Below, one piece after another: positions 48,614-60,662 of a DNA stretch of 64,000 nt (position 1 is the stretch's first letter; each line of letters starts with the position of its first letter). Made by a program: the position numbers and the translations under genes. Origin of the DNA: Amphiura filiformis (Eukaryota > Echinodermata > Ophiuroidea > Amphilepidida > Amphiuridae); the NCBI RefSeq assembly GCF_039555335.1, contig NC_092631.1:4555501-4619500 (forward strand), in the 5' to 3' direction. Below the pieces are notes generated by a model. The model did not search any database, was not told the origin of the DNA, and worked only from the letters and a program-made list of their open reading frames with translations.

Positions 48614-48839
48614 ATATAAAGAGCTTAGTTTAAAAACCGCTTACATCCACTTCAGAAATGTTGAGAAAACATTAATAAATCATCAAAAAAATCATTGATA
48701 TAAGGGGGTCTGCAACAAAAGCAGTTTTTGGCTTTTGTTGCAAACCCTCTTATATCAGTGATTTTTTAAATGATTTTTTGATGTTTTCTCAAAATTGCTC
48801 AAGTGGATGTAAGGGGTTTTGAAACTAAGCTCTTTATAT
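48614..48839. mobile_element. Fold-back MITE, 0.23 kb
   Basis: ATATAAAGAGCTTAGTTT...ACATCCACTT pairs along about 100 bases with the complement ending CTAAGCTCTTTATAT; the loop is at GTTTTTGGC. It lies 27 bases past the stop codon of the sushi-protein gene. Confidence 0.75.
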
Positions 48840-48866
48840 ATGGGAAATTATGCCTACCATTTAAGC

Positions 48867-51800
48867 CTATATTTCTGGCCCTATGCATGATGTCTGGCCC
48901 TCCTGTGGTTGGTGCTGGTTGGAAGGACAGGGGAGACATTCGCCATTACTTTCAAAGGTATTTACATCACAAGCAACTGCAAAATAAATCATTTACGGTA
49001 AAATTAAGTTTGTCACTTGCAGAACTCGCAAAAATGTTACATTTTGTAAGATCTTTGGGTTCTCTTTATAGGGTGATGGATAAGGTGATGGGGCTCAAAT
49101 ACAGCTTGGCATACAATAATATTCAATTAAATCAGCATGCATAAATTAACAAAAAGAAAGTTGGTTGGCAGCCTTTACGCAAACTTGCCTAAGGCTGTTA
49201 AAATAAGCATTTATTTCCAAAATAGACCCAGTATATTACAGGAACATCGTAAAAAGTGAGACTTACTACATGTCAATGTAGTAGCAGCTTTGGAATACCC
49301 GCCAGGACACGTCTGTTCTATCTCTCCAGTCTCTAATGGGCTGCCATTCACTGGTATGAACTCAATATCCCCCAGTGGTATGAATACAGACTTGAGAAAT
49401 CTGTCGCCTCGGCTGACGTAAGCATAGAAAGTACCATCTTGTATCTCCATGGATATCTTTTGTGTTATAAAGGATATTGCTTCCACGTCGTCGGTGATAT
49501 CATCGTTGGTGGCTGTTTCATTAACTTTTTTCTTAAGAGTAAAATCTACCTCCATTTTGAACATATTTGGTGGTTCCTGGCGCTTGCGACGACGGCGGCG
49601 GCGACGGTCAGATTCCGCATTCTCCTCGCAGGAAACGTCAACATCCTGAACGACACAATTATCTTGACATGTTTCGCCCAAAAGTGCCGAATTCAAATAC
49701 ATAACAACTCCCTCTCGAATAAGTTGTAAGAGGTCCACGTCAGTGCAGTTATCAGCGCTGTTAAATTGAGCATCATTGGTCTGCTTGATGTCCTTTCCTG
49801 GTGTTGTTTCTAATAAATAGCAGTAAGAAAAAAGAACGAACTTTAATATTTGCTAATAACAGATAACAAATCGATTTGTTAGTCACTGAAACACTACTCC
49901 AATCTCCAATCTAAAGTCAACACATAACATTTCTGCATACAGCTGAATACTATATCACTTTAACCGTCCCGAGAGAATCGTTTGTTTTATTTGTTTTCTT
50001 TTTTCATTCTAAAACCCACTGTAGGGACTGTATTTGAATATGTTTTCTTGACTGATGGTTAAAATACGTAACCGGTCGATCTGGATAGCTGCCAGTACCA
50101 AGGTGAAAAAGGCTGCCGTAATGACCGTCGTCTGTACACGGCAAACAATTCAACAACGTCGTCATATAACAGTTAGTATAATACTAAAAGGGATGCGGCT
50201 TGTATTTAATTCGGGTTCCGCAGTACGAGAAAACGACAAGACATGGTTGGCAATGGAAATACACTTTTATGGGATTTTTTTGAGTTCTTATGCGTTTTTT
50301 TCTTTCAAAAATTAAACTATTTCTTATAATTACAAGCGTATGCGTTGTCTTTAAACTGAATGTGCATATCCTTACGTTTGCATGCAATTGCTGATGGCAG
50401 AGAAGGCGCCCACACTCCATTCGAACAGATGTATTGAGTTTCTTCAGTCTTTCTGACATCTTTTCCTTCAAGTCATCGTAAATTGCATACAGATCCGCTG
50501 TGATTGCAAGACCAAAAACCGTTTTGGGGCCCAGGTAGCGATGGGCAGGTTTGATCTGTTAACAAAAACATTAACAAATTTAAGCTTTTATACGGTATAT
50601 CAACAACAACAAAATGGATATATACAGTGATAAATGTAAGCTGTTTGTAAAATAAGGTTTAAAAGCACTATCCAACTATGGACATAATTACAAGTATTTT
50701 GTTTTCACATTTACTGCAAGAGAAAATTGATTAGGGCAATCCAAATTAAAAATGTTAAAGTTAGCACAAGCCCCGGGCATAAGCCACCTTTTGCACTAAA
50801 CGGTACAAAAACCTGCACCATTTAATTGAGAATTAAACATGTTTATTGCCACAATAGTTACTTTTTCAATTCGAATATACAAATATCGGTCTTGTTCCTG
50901 TAATTTGTTAATTACTAGAGTTAAGAGGGTTGGTAATTGAAAGAATTTTGAGTCAACCAATCTTGTTACTACGTATTTATAACTTGTAAACGTAAGGAAT
51001 AATGCGATTTACAACGCAATGGCAGCTTGGACATAACGTGACCCAGAGAGATGCAAGTTCATTCAGTCGTGAGTCGTGTGATCCACAATGTTCTTCCCTG
51101 TTCATGCTGTTAGGGGCGAATAACTTCTTGCACTTTCAGGGTGATTGTGCATCAATGTACAATTTCAAACAAACCTCAATCAATCCCCTTCCAATTCCAT
51201 CCGCATCTTCTATAGGACTTTGATTACTTTAATCGAGAATAAGAGAATTAGGTGTAGGAGCCTGATCAAGATTAGTGGGAAAAGAGAAAGAACAAAAGAA
51301 AACAAAGAAGACCATGTATTATATTAGCGCGGGCTCTGGTTTAATGATTATATTTGGGATTCAGGTTCAGATGTTAAATATAATGAAAGCAAAATCGGAC
51401 TGAAATTGTAACACTTACCATACTTTATACATGTATACATGTACATATTGTCAAATGATAATTATATTGACTACTTAATTAACGAAACCAAACACTAAAG
51501 CTGTTGGGCAATTTTGCATAGTACCAGATCTTGATGGGGCCCCATTCGCCATAAGGCAATTGAGGTTCAATACAATTATAAATGCCATATAATTTCCTGA
51601 TAATGACTTCTGTTCACTAAGTTACTGTACAGGGTGTCCCCCCAAAAAGAGAACCCTCAATGCGCTCTCTTTCTCTCCTATTTCTAAAAACTTGATCAAA
51701 TATATTTTGGTATGTAAAGAACGTATCACAACTTTTGAAGATATGCCCCTTTAAAGAAATGTACACGTTTTTCACTCTGTCCACGGATAGCAAACAGAGT

Positions 51801-54800
51801 GGATGGGATGGGTTATGTTGTGGAGTGGCATGCAAGATCACCAGATCTCACACCACTTGATTTCTTCCTTGGTGGCAAAATCAAAGATCTTCGCAAACGT
51901 ATTACTGCTGCATTCACAAGTATCCGGCGCACAAAGATGGTATGTAACGCAATTTATGCAATGAGGACTAGGGCTGAAACCTATATTCGCCAAGGAGGCA
52001 ACCAGGTAGAGGGCAGAGCAGCACAGTAAACTCATTTAATCAGAAGAACCAAAGACAAACCAAACAGCCCTTTTCATGGCTACCTTTATCCTAAAAAGAG
52101 AAATGACTTATGTTGTAAATAAAAAGAAAGCAAAGAAAAGAAAACAAGAAACAACAAAGTAAGAAACGTAATTAAACAAAAGGCATTGTGGTGTGCCCTT
52201 AGTTATTTAATTTGATTATCTTTGTTTACAATTAAAATCTATTTCATGAGACATTTTAGGGTTCCCCTCCAGCAAATTGATTGGATAGCTGGGAATTCCC
52301 CTTTTCAATGTGTTGCACAATTGGAAAGTCCCCTGAGAGTGTAAAGTGAAAGTGATGTCATGGAATTCCCCTGAGGAAGTGATGTAATGAGAAAGGTTAA
52401 TGTTATAATTAAGGCTTGGGAATTCACAAGATCACATTTGGCTATTAATACTTCGGTTTTCCCAGTGCCTGATATATAAGAAAATGTAAACACAATTCTT
52501 CACAGTTGATAGTGTTGATCTGGGCTAGCTAGGTAATATGCTTACAGTCCAATTCTTTCAAGGAAAGGAAATTGCAAACCAGAATTAATTTATGTAGTCA
52601 ATGCACTACTACCTGCCAGTGTTGTCGGAGAAGATCTAGAATACGCCAAAGAACGTACTTCTTCCAAGAAAGGAATAAATATTCTTCTGTCGACTTGCTG
52701 AAGTCTAGATTATCTGAATATGATGATCTATGGTTTTTGATACAACACAGCTGTCAAAATAAGTGGGGACAACTGCATCGCAGTCCTGCTTCCTGAAGAT
52801 ATTGTGTGAAAGGTGGAAATAGCACCATTTTTGGAGAAAGCAGCGCAAAGTTTGGAGAAAGCAGCGCAAGGAGTTAAGTTTGGAGAAAGCAGCGCAAGGA
52901 GTTAAGTTCGGAGAAAGCAGCGCAAGGAGATAACGGTTTGGAGAAAACAACGCCACTTTTGTGTGAGGATTTTATTCGCAAGGATGTTTATCAATACAAG
53001 TGTACAAAGGACTTCACTGATTTTCGCAGGACAAGTGATTTACATCAGGCGTCCAGAACATTGCAAGAACTCTATGATCACCTACAAGAAGACTGCTGGT
53101 TAAGTACTAAGTAGTTAAAATATTATTGTGATTGTGTGATTATTTTTGTGTATGCATTAGTTGTCATATATTGTACCAATCATATCTCTACTTTCAATTA
53201 AAGACTTAGATGTTGTTAGCTTAATCAAACAGTGTATTTGTGTTGTGCATTCATGTGAATTTGGGTAAAAGGTGTTTTGGCCTTGAGTCAAGTGCGACTC
53301 GTAACAGCATAAATAACCAAGAAAAAATAGGTAATTGCAAGTATAGTAAAAGAAGTCCCATACCACATCCATTTTACCCATAACACTTAACAAAATCTAT
53401 AGCCCATATACCCACCAGTAAAGCCCATACCCTAAGTAAAGGTATTTTTTAAAAAGTTATCATTGAGGAATGATTGATATTCATACGTGACACGTGTACT
53501 CCTTTTCAATCTTTTAAGTAGCCAAACCTCCTTCGTGGACAGAATGAAAAACGGTTGCATTTCTTTAAAAGAGCATATCTTCCAAAGTTGCCAGCCGATT
53601 GCAATAATTTTGGTTTACTAAAGCTAACGATTGAAGGTTTCTTTACATACCAAAAATATATTTGATCAACTATTCAGAAATAGGAGAAAATTAGGCCGCA
53701 ATGAGGGTTCTCTTTTTTATTGGGACACCCTGTATATGAAAGCATATGCCTTAATGTTGTGACATAATATTTGTTTATGATTGTCAAGTAACAAAATGCA
53801 AACATGAAACCGTTTGGTTTATAATTGCTTTAGACATACGGTATGCGTACTAAATCCCGGGGAGATGGGGATAAATCCCCCACATATTTTAATAAATGTT
53901 GACGCCTGTATGTGTGTTTCTAACCAAATTAACCTCACATTTCGCTATTTTAGCATATAATGTAAAGTTTTCTGCGCGCTTCGCGCAAATCTGTTCCACT
54001 TGTGCACCATATTTCACCATTTTAGCTTCAATATGGGAATATTATTCCACGCTTGGCACGCATGTGTAACATAAACTTATTCTGGAACCAAAAAGTCAGT
54101 ATACTTCAAGAATTTTTGTCCAACCCCATCACTCATGTCTAAAATCTATGCCACTGGCTTCAGACGTGTTAGAAGAATGAATCTTGATATCTTTAACTGC
54201 ATGTAACCATCAAATGGGGGAGGGGGGGGGGGCATGAGAGCATTCATACATTTTCCAGTGGTGGGCCGGAACTTTTTGTCGGGGGATGGGTGGGGTGGTT
54301 AGGGTGGCAAATGAATTTTTAAAAAAACAGTGAACATTAATTCGACCCCTTTTGGGATAGAAAAATGAATAAATAAATAAATTCATTAATTAATTAAAAT
54401 TTAGTGTAACAAGCTGATTAATTAAAATTTAGTGTAACAAGCTGATTTTGTTCGTTAGTTAGTTAGACTGCAACAAGGTGGTTTTTCCAATTTTGTCATC
54501 TTCCAGGAGAGAACTACATGTACACCAGGAGTGCTCATCTTAAGAAGGGTGAAATTAGACTCCGGAGATGACCGCGCTGATGATCTACCAATGAACTACC
54601 CCTCCAACTGTTAGTAAGAATACCGTAGGTTCCCGTGACCAGTCATTGTCCGTAATGACATTGCACATCCCAGTTCCAGCAGTGCAAGCTCTGCTGGGTA
54701 ATGTAGGGGCATTGACTTAGCATGCTGGTTTACGCCACTCATACTAGCTGTTCCTAGCTTGAAAGTAAGATGGAGTACCCAATCTCTGATGATGGTTTAA

Positions 54801-55140
54801 TTAATATATCTCTGAGGGAAGCGGGACGGTTGGTTAAAACCGGTTTAACCACCAGAGTCTGGTCCTAAGTCCAGAGACCTCGGAGAACTGATTGATGCCT
54901 ACCCAAGACAAGGAGATATGCAATTCAAGAAATACTTCCCAAGACACCTTCAAAGAGGCATTATAAGGGAGTGCTCATCTGTATAAGGGTGAAATAAGGC
55001 TCCGAAGGTGACTGCTCTACCAATGAATTACTTCTCTTAACATGAGTAATGATTTCTATTATTCACATACCACTGTAGGTAATGTAGAATACTACCAATA
55101 GAATAACGGCTCCGTACGTCTTCGAGTTGACGACGAACAT
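48867..55140 (-). CDS. Secreted sushi / ephrin-receptor-like module protein gene, with an in-frame TGA
   Basis: Four minus-strand coding exons joined in phase 1. 55140-55071: signal peptide, MFVVNSKTYGAVILLVVFYI. 50555-50376: a sushi/CCP module, CPSLPGPQNGFWSC...VCNLR*LEG...YICSNGVWAPSLP..IAC. 49809-49267: starts ...NCTDVDLLQLIREGVVMYLNSA, has a run of seven Arg then KRQ (furin-like), and ends TCPGGYSKAATTLTC. 48976-48867: ACDVNTFESNGECLPCPSNQ..EGQTSC, an ephrin-receptor-like Cys module, ending at TAG. The order sushi, cleavage site, ephrin-receptor-like is known from SVEP1-like extracellular proteins of invertebrates. The product would be about 300 aa, secreted. TGA at 50475-50473 replaces a conserved sushi Cys, and the last exon stops where a GT donor would be expected (ATAGGG), so this may be a truncated or decaying gene. 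A 5' UTR intron is suggested by the acceptor TTTTTACAG at about 55158. Confidence 0.7.
50376..50555 (-). CDS. Sushi (CCP) exon with internal TGA codon
   Basis: 180 bases, phase 1-1 as is usual for sushi exons, acceptor TTTTTGTTAACAG, donor GTAAGG. Codon 27 after the split codon is TGA (50475-50473) in the pattern VCNL-R-stop-LEG, where CCP modules have a disulfide Cys (one base change from TGT or TGC). Everything after the stop remains in frame and module-like, so the mutation is recent, an assembly error, or recoded. Confidence 0.7.
51628..53734 (+). mobile_element. Mariner-superfamily transposon remnant, 2.1 kb
   Basis: Termini TACAGGGTGTCCC at 51628 and GGGACACCCTGTA ending at 53734, with TA borders; subterminal AAAGAGAACCCTCA and TGAGGGTTCTCTTTTT pair. 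A transposase C-terminal fragment (51799-52029, +) reads WHARSPDLTPLDFFLGGKIKDL, the conserved motif with the last catalytic Asp. The rest of the transposase is missing. A separate repeat at 52565-53310 is inserted inside. The element lies in the first coding intron of the sushi-protein gene. Confidence 0.75.
52565..53310 (+). repeat. Dispersed repeat with 28-bp tandem units
   Basis: Its ends match 43680-43845 (TTTATGTAGTCAATGCACTA; GTGTTGTGCATTC..GTGAATTTGGG.AAAAGGTGTTTT), where the middle is missing. At 52836-52945 the unit GTTTGGAGAAAGCAGCGCAA recurs about four times. A short open stretch (TDFRRTSDLHQASRTLQELY) is unassigned. Confidence 0.55.
54384..54450 (+). repeat. 30-bp direct duplication
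   Basis: AATTAAAATTTAGTGTAACA...CTGATT occurs twice in tandem. Confidence 0.7.
54525..54603 (-). repeat. SINE-like tRNA-derived head, copy 1
   Basis: Minus strand: GGGTAGTTCATTGGTAGATC resembles a tRNA A-box region, followed by GCGGTCATCTCCGGAGTCTAATTTCACCC. A second copy is at 54966-55040 (minus: TAATTCATTGGTAGAGCAGT...CTTCGGAGCC). B boxes are degenerate. Confidence 0.5.
54966..55040 (-). repeat. SINE-like tRNA-derived head, copy 2
   Basis: Direct relative of 54525-54603 about 440 bases away, retaining ATTCATTGGTAGAGCAGTCA and TTTCACCCTTAT. It ends about 30 bases before the signal-peptide exon of the sushi-protein gene. Confidence 0.5.
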
Positions 55141-55625
55141 TCTCGTATGTTGAGAGCACCTGTAAAAATATCACAGTTAGAAATAAGGGAAGTATGCTAC
55201 TTAAAGTACATATATCATATATCGTTTAATAAAGTATTGTGCTCTTTCTCCCACCATTTTTTATAAACATTTCCAAAAAGGTAACTAATCCCTCTTAAAT
55301 AATGCCCATTATTAAAAAACGGGCGATTGTATTACAAATCTGTAAAATGAGTTGGAAGCAAAATTTATTTAAAATTTAAAATCCGGGCAGTGAGAATTAA
55401 AATTCCGTGCTTAAAATATATATATGCCATTCAATAGGGACGGCTTAATAGCGCCTTCTGTACGGCCCCTTTTAGGTAGTTTGGGAACCGAAGTTGATCG
55501 TCAGCCCCTCTCCCCCTTGCTCACGACAGTGTTTATAACCAATGCCAACCAATTACGACACCGCCTGGCTATTGCAATTACAAACTTGGAGAGAGAAACA
55601 GGGTAAAAACTGTACAATTCAACCT

Positions 55626-56031
55626 TCCCAGCAAACACGAATACGTTTTTTTCTTTTCAAAACGTTGTAATAACATTTAATTGTCGGGTTATATAAAGGT
55701 CATGAAAACGCTTTTAAAACGTTATTGCAAATATTTTGGACAAACATTTTTCGCAAAATTTTAGAATGTTTTGCATCAAGTTTTCAAAAATGTTTTTGGA
55801 ACGTTATTAAAACGTTTTTTATACCATTTATATAACCCGACATTTAAACATTTTCTGTAAAACATTTTGTTTGTGCTGGGCAGTAGATTATAAAAAAAAT
55901 TGTTTGATGTGATGAAAACGGTTTATACCCTTAATATACCTTTTATATAACCCGACATTTAAACGTTTTCTGACAACCTTTTATAACCTTTTGCGAATGA
56001 TGTCGAAAACATTTTGTGTTTGCTGGGCTAT
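55626..56031. mobile_element. AAAACGTT-rich MITE, complete copy
   Basis: Bounded by CCCAGCAAACACGAATACG and the complement TTTTGTGTTTGCTGGG. The interior has repeated ATATAACCCGACATTTAAA and AAAACGTT words. Same family as 44095-45075 and 60663-60737. Confidence 0.7.
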
Positions 56032-57640
56032 TAGGTATTGATATAAATTGGACCTATTGGAGTACATCCTTGATTCGACCTTTGCAGTACTTAAACCTAA
56101 TTAACAGGAAATTACTCCAGCAAAATCAATCGATAAAGTCTAGCTCATCCTTCACGTTGAATGGTGGACTGTACTTATGCCCAAATATGGCACTTGCCGA
56201 TCAATAATCACCCACTTGAAATCACCTAGCTTGCTCCACTGAGTAAAGTTATGGACAGATATGGGAGTTGTTTTTGCTGTTATTTGTCACTTACATATCA
56301 GGGAGGTACGAACATTTGCAGATGCCCCACCTACTTAGTTTTAGCCTACATGTAATATATACATTATTCTTGATTGACTTCAAGTACAAAAAATATCCGT
56401 CAAGTGATTTAGCTTTAATGCCCTTCGGAAGAGAGCGGTCCACAAGTGAGTGATAGTCACTAAAAGTTGCATTTGATTTACCTTCCTTACTAAATCACCA
56501 AAGTGCGAATATTTTCAAACATCTAAATTAGCTAAAAATTTAGGATATGTTACAAAACTATATTTTCTAGAATTTCAGAGAGTACAAAACATTTTGCCAG
56601 TTATTTTTTACACAGTGACGTTAACTAGGCAATGCCCTATACCTAACATACACTGTTTGTAGAGGTCACGCGTCAATGATGAGAGCACTGTGTATTGTGT
56701 ATAGGCAAATGAACAGTAGCTGCAGTATGACATACTGGACCAACGGATGTTACGGATGGTAATGATGGGCATGATGCAGTCATGTCTACAGTAGAATTCA
56801 TTTCGACCTCTGCAGAACTTAAACCCCATTAAAAGCTATTAAACCAAGATAACACTCATTGAAACAGCTCAACTGATTAAATCGGATCTTCTCTGGCTGT
56901 GCACATGTGTCTGTTTTATATGTGCGGTATCGCAATGAGCTGCTATAATACAGCTTCAGTTGGGTAACCGATTATAAAGGAAACGCAAGGAAACAATGGT
57001 ATGTGGAGCTTTGTTCACGAAATGAGACAATGGCCTGCTTTTTGTTAACCAGCTTTCTTGAAAATGAGCAACATAATGATTGTTGACTTAACACGGTTTG
57101 GAAATAATTTCTTCATATTTTTGGTGTTATCTGTCGTTTACATATCCTTCCTAAAACACAAAAGTGCGACTATTTCCAAACACCTAAATTAGCTAAAAAT
57201 TTAGGACATGTTACAAAACTATATTTTCTAGAATTTCATAGAATACTTTAAATGTAGCTTGTACCGTTTTTTTGTGGCATCCTTCAGAACGGAGCGGTCC
57301 GTTACCAATATAGCTCAATATTTTCGGTCAAATCTCCATTCAATTAACACGGGGAGTTGGCTAGCTATGAGCTAGCTATGCCTTGCCCTCACTCATATTC
57401 TACGAAAGTGCGACTATTTCTGAACATCTAACCTAGCTGTAATTTTAGGTCATGTTAGAGAAATATATTTGCTAGAAGTTTGGAGAATAGTTTAAATATT
57501 GGCCTGTTATTTTTCACACAGTGATGTTAACTAGGCAAATGCAATATACTTCTAATATACACTATTTGTAAAGGTCGCGCGTCAATGGTGAGAGCACTGT
57601 GTATTGTGTATAGGAAAACGGACAGTAACTGCAGTATACA
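56030..57640. repeat. Imperfect segmental tandem repeat
   Basis: The segment AAAGTGCGA(A/C)TATTT..AAACA.CTAA...AGCT occurs at about 56500, 57160 and 57405. The segment ACACAGTGA.GTTAACTAGGCAA...GAGAGCACTGTGTATTGTGT occurs at about 56610 and 57515. CCTTC.GAA.GGAGCGGTCC occurs at 56421 and 57291. No coding sequence is recognised. Confidence 0.6.
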
Positions 57641-58240
57641 TGAAATGATTATGCAAGATTGGCAATAATTATGTGTGAGCTGTCCCCGGGAGCTGTCCCT
57701 CCACCCCTCCCACCACACCATTCATCAGCGCCAGTGACATAGTTTTAATTGTGCTGTGCATACATACTGGGGTAAGGGGTAAGTTGATTCCCTGCCTCGA
57801 AATGCAGAGATAAACTTTACAAACATTTGAGATTTAGCATGGTCTGTTTTTGACCTGAATTTTCTCGCTTCTCGCGCATCAGAAAATAACTATGTAAAGA
57901 TGTATCGATACCGATACATCTGACTGCCATGATGTATATATGTGTAGTGTAATGAACCATTGTTTCTAAACAATGCATATATTCATAACTCAAATCTTAC
58001 CTGCTTTACGACACACAATAACTTGTCGCAACTAATGTTCCTTTTTCCCTCGTATGGCTGGCAAAGTCATAAATATATTATATATATAATATACGGAATA
58101 TATGGCAAAATGTTATTGATTGGATTTTCCGCTCCAAATAATACCACACATGAACACAGTACAAACTAGAAGGCTATATATTTGTACACAAATACGGCTA
58201 TACCCGCATGTTATCGGTGTACCCAAACTTACAGTCCTTA
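57641..58240. other. Intergenic DNA
   Basis: AT-rich; a self-complementary GATGTATCGATACCGATACATC lies near 57898-57920. No gene seen. Confidence 0.4.
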
Positions 58241-58630
58241 TTTGCTGAGGACTTAAAATAAAGAAATTGTAAAAAGTCGTCCAATTGGGCAGAAAATGTG
58301 TAAAAAGTGAAAGTCCAAGTCACAAGCTTTAATTGAATGTAGGTTGCACTGTCGTAGCACTTAAAATAAAGAAATTGTAAAAAGTCCCTCCCAGGGGAGT
58401 CGTCTCTTACTCTCCATACGTTGCTGTTGTCAGTCTCTCTTACTCACAGTGAGGCCATGCAATATGATTAGGGGAAACTATTCCAGAGGGAGTATGTAAA
58501 TTAAATGGAACAGCCATTTCAGAGGGAGTATGTAAGTTAAACGGAACAGCCTTTGGGGGACATTTCAGAGGGAGTATGTAAATTAAATGGAACAGCCAAT
58601 GGGTATGTAATTTAACTGGAACAGCCTTAA
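58241..58630 (+). repeat. Short tandem repeats
   Basis: ACTTAAAATAAAGAAATTGT followed by AAAAAGTC occurs at about 58251 and 58360. From 58478 the unit CAGAGGGAGTATGTAAATTA plus AATGGAACAGCC recurs about four times, with the last copy shortened. Confidence 0.65.
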
Positions 58631-58659
58631 CGCTTCACGCTGGTATTTCTAATTATGAT

Positions 58660-59850
58660 ATACATGTAATACGATCTGTCTGTTTAGTCCTACGTGTGTG
58701 GGGTGGATGGGTGTGTGGGTGTTAGTAACAATATAATTCTCAGGTGCTATCTGTGTACAAATTCTGAGCCCGGAAGTTGCTTTCTTTGATGAGAAACGGC
58801 CTGCCCTTTGTTTTAACATTTGGGGCCCTGGGGCCCATAATATTTGACTTATGAGGCCCATGTACATAATTATCTTGAAGTATAATTCTCAAGAGCTATA
58901 AGTAGACTCAAGCTGGGCACTGTAGCTGCTTTATTTACTGAGTAACGGCCGGCCCTATGTTTTAGCGTTTGGGCCCTGGGCCCATATTATGTGACATATG
59001 GGGCTCATATGTACATATAACTATATAATTCTCAGGTGCAACCTGTGTACAAACTCTGAGCCCTGAAGCTGCTTTATTTGATGAGAAACGGCCGGCCCTT
59101 TGTTTTAACATTTGGGGCCCTAGGGCCCATAATATTTGACTTATGGGGCTCATGTACATATGTTAAAGTATAATTCTCAAGTACTATCAGAAAACTCAAG
59201 GTGGGCATTGTAGCTGCTTTATTTACTGAGTAACGGCCGGCCCTATGTTTTAGCTTTTGGGGCCCTGGGGCCCATAGTATGTGACACATGGGGGTTATAT
59301 ATACATATGACAATATAATACTAAAGACCTATCTGTGTACCAAATCTGAATCCTATAGCTGCTTTATTTGCTGAGAAACGGCCGGCCCTTTGTTTTAACA
59401 TTGAGGCCCCTGTGGCCCCTAGCCTTGTACATATGGGACCAAAATGGGCAAAAGGCACATCTGCAACTTAGGGCCCATATATATGCCACATGTGAGCCCT
59501 AGTCATCTTATACTTATAGAGCTAGGCTTGTCAATCTGTTGCACCATATTTTAACATTTGGGCCCCTGGGGCCCATAATGTATAACATATGGGGCTCTTG
59601 TATATTTGTAAATATAGAGTACCCCTAGGGCTATCAGTGTACCAACTCAGGGCCCTGAGGCTGCTTCATTTGATGAGAAACGGCGTGCTTTGTATTTTCA
59701 CATTTGGGCCCCTGGGGCCCGTGACCTTTGACCTCTGGGGCCAAGATGGGCAAAAGGCACTTCTACGGGGTAGGGCCCATAAGTGTACCACATATGGAAC
59801 CTGGGGCCCTTGTAGTTTTAGCGCTAGCCTTGACAGAATGTTGTGTTTGA
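58660..59850 (+). repeat. GGGGCCC-rich tandem array, period about 145-150 bp
   Basis: The core GAGAAACGGCCGGCCCTTTG followed by TTTTAACATTTGGGGCCCTGGGGCCC recurs near 58791, 58940, 59083, 59228, 59374, 59540 (diverged) and 59676. The spacer has ATAATTCTCA.GTGCTATCTGTGTACAA. Minus-strand ORFs in it are repeat translations, not genes. A short (AGG)n run follows at 59863-59880. Confidence 0.75.
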
Positions 59851-60079
59851 TGGGAGAAGGAGGAGGAGGAGGAGGAGAAGAAACCATAGGATGGCAATAT
59901 ACCCGTCCATGCTTCGCATGCGGGTATAAAGAATTTGTTATGTTTCATGTTCAGGTCCAAGGTCAAAGTGAAACTGGTGATCTGTACTATTTCCAAAATA
60001 GACCTAGCACAACGAGTAAAAACCACATATGACGCAAAATACATTAAATTGGGATCCCAAAATTTTGCATGCGCAAGGC

Positions 60080-60225
60080 GGGGGGACAAAGAATTTTTGG
60101 CAGGACGAGAGGGGGGAGCAAGCGATTTTTGGCGGGCCAAGAGGGAGGAGGACAAGCAATTTTTGGCGAGCCGTTTGGAAATTTTACCCCCCGGGGCTCA
60201 TAATTATTGCACAGCCCCTTAGCTC
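60080..60225. repeat. Repeat related to 36060-36240
   Basis: TTTTTGGC-rich motifs (AAGCGATTTTTGGCGGGCCA, AAGCAATTTTTGGCGAGCCG) then GGGGCTCATAATTATTGCAC. It shares its end with the 36 kb repeat. Confidence 0.55.
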
Positions 60226-60662
60226 ATATTTTGTAAGTTGTAAGAACTCCACTGACCTACTTCACTTCATAATATACATGACCTTTAGGTTCACTGGTGT
60301 AATTAAAAACGTCAGATAGTGCAAGATAGTTCAGATAGTGCAATACCGGTACATTCCCTTAAGGTTTGGGGGGTGGGTGTTGAATGAACCATTTTATCAT
60401 GTTTATAGTTGGAAAACATGATAATCTATGATAAATCCCTGTTTAAAATTTTTAATATTTCACAGGATGTTACGTTTACAAAATATATTTCCAAATACAT
60501 GTATATTGTTCATATTACAATAATGTTAGTACTAATGTTATCTACCGTGTGCTATCAGGCGATATACATGTACGATATCAAAACGACACTTTTATTCTCT
60601 AAATATTAGCACAGTGACATCAGTTGTAATATCTAGGCCCTATTGTCCCAAACGTTGCATTG

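Noticed and set aside
58649-59313. Several minus-strand small proteins with a shared ILWA.GP sequence
   Set aside because: They are translations of a tandem DNA repeat, with no start or splice logic.
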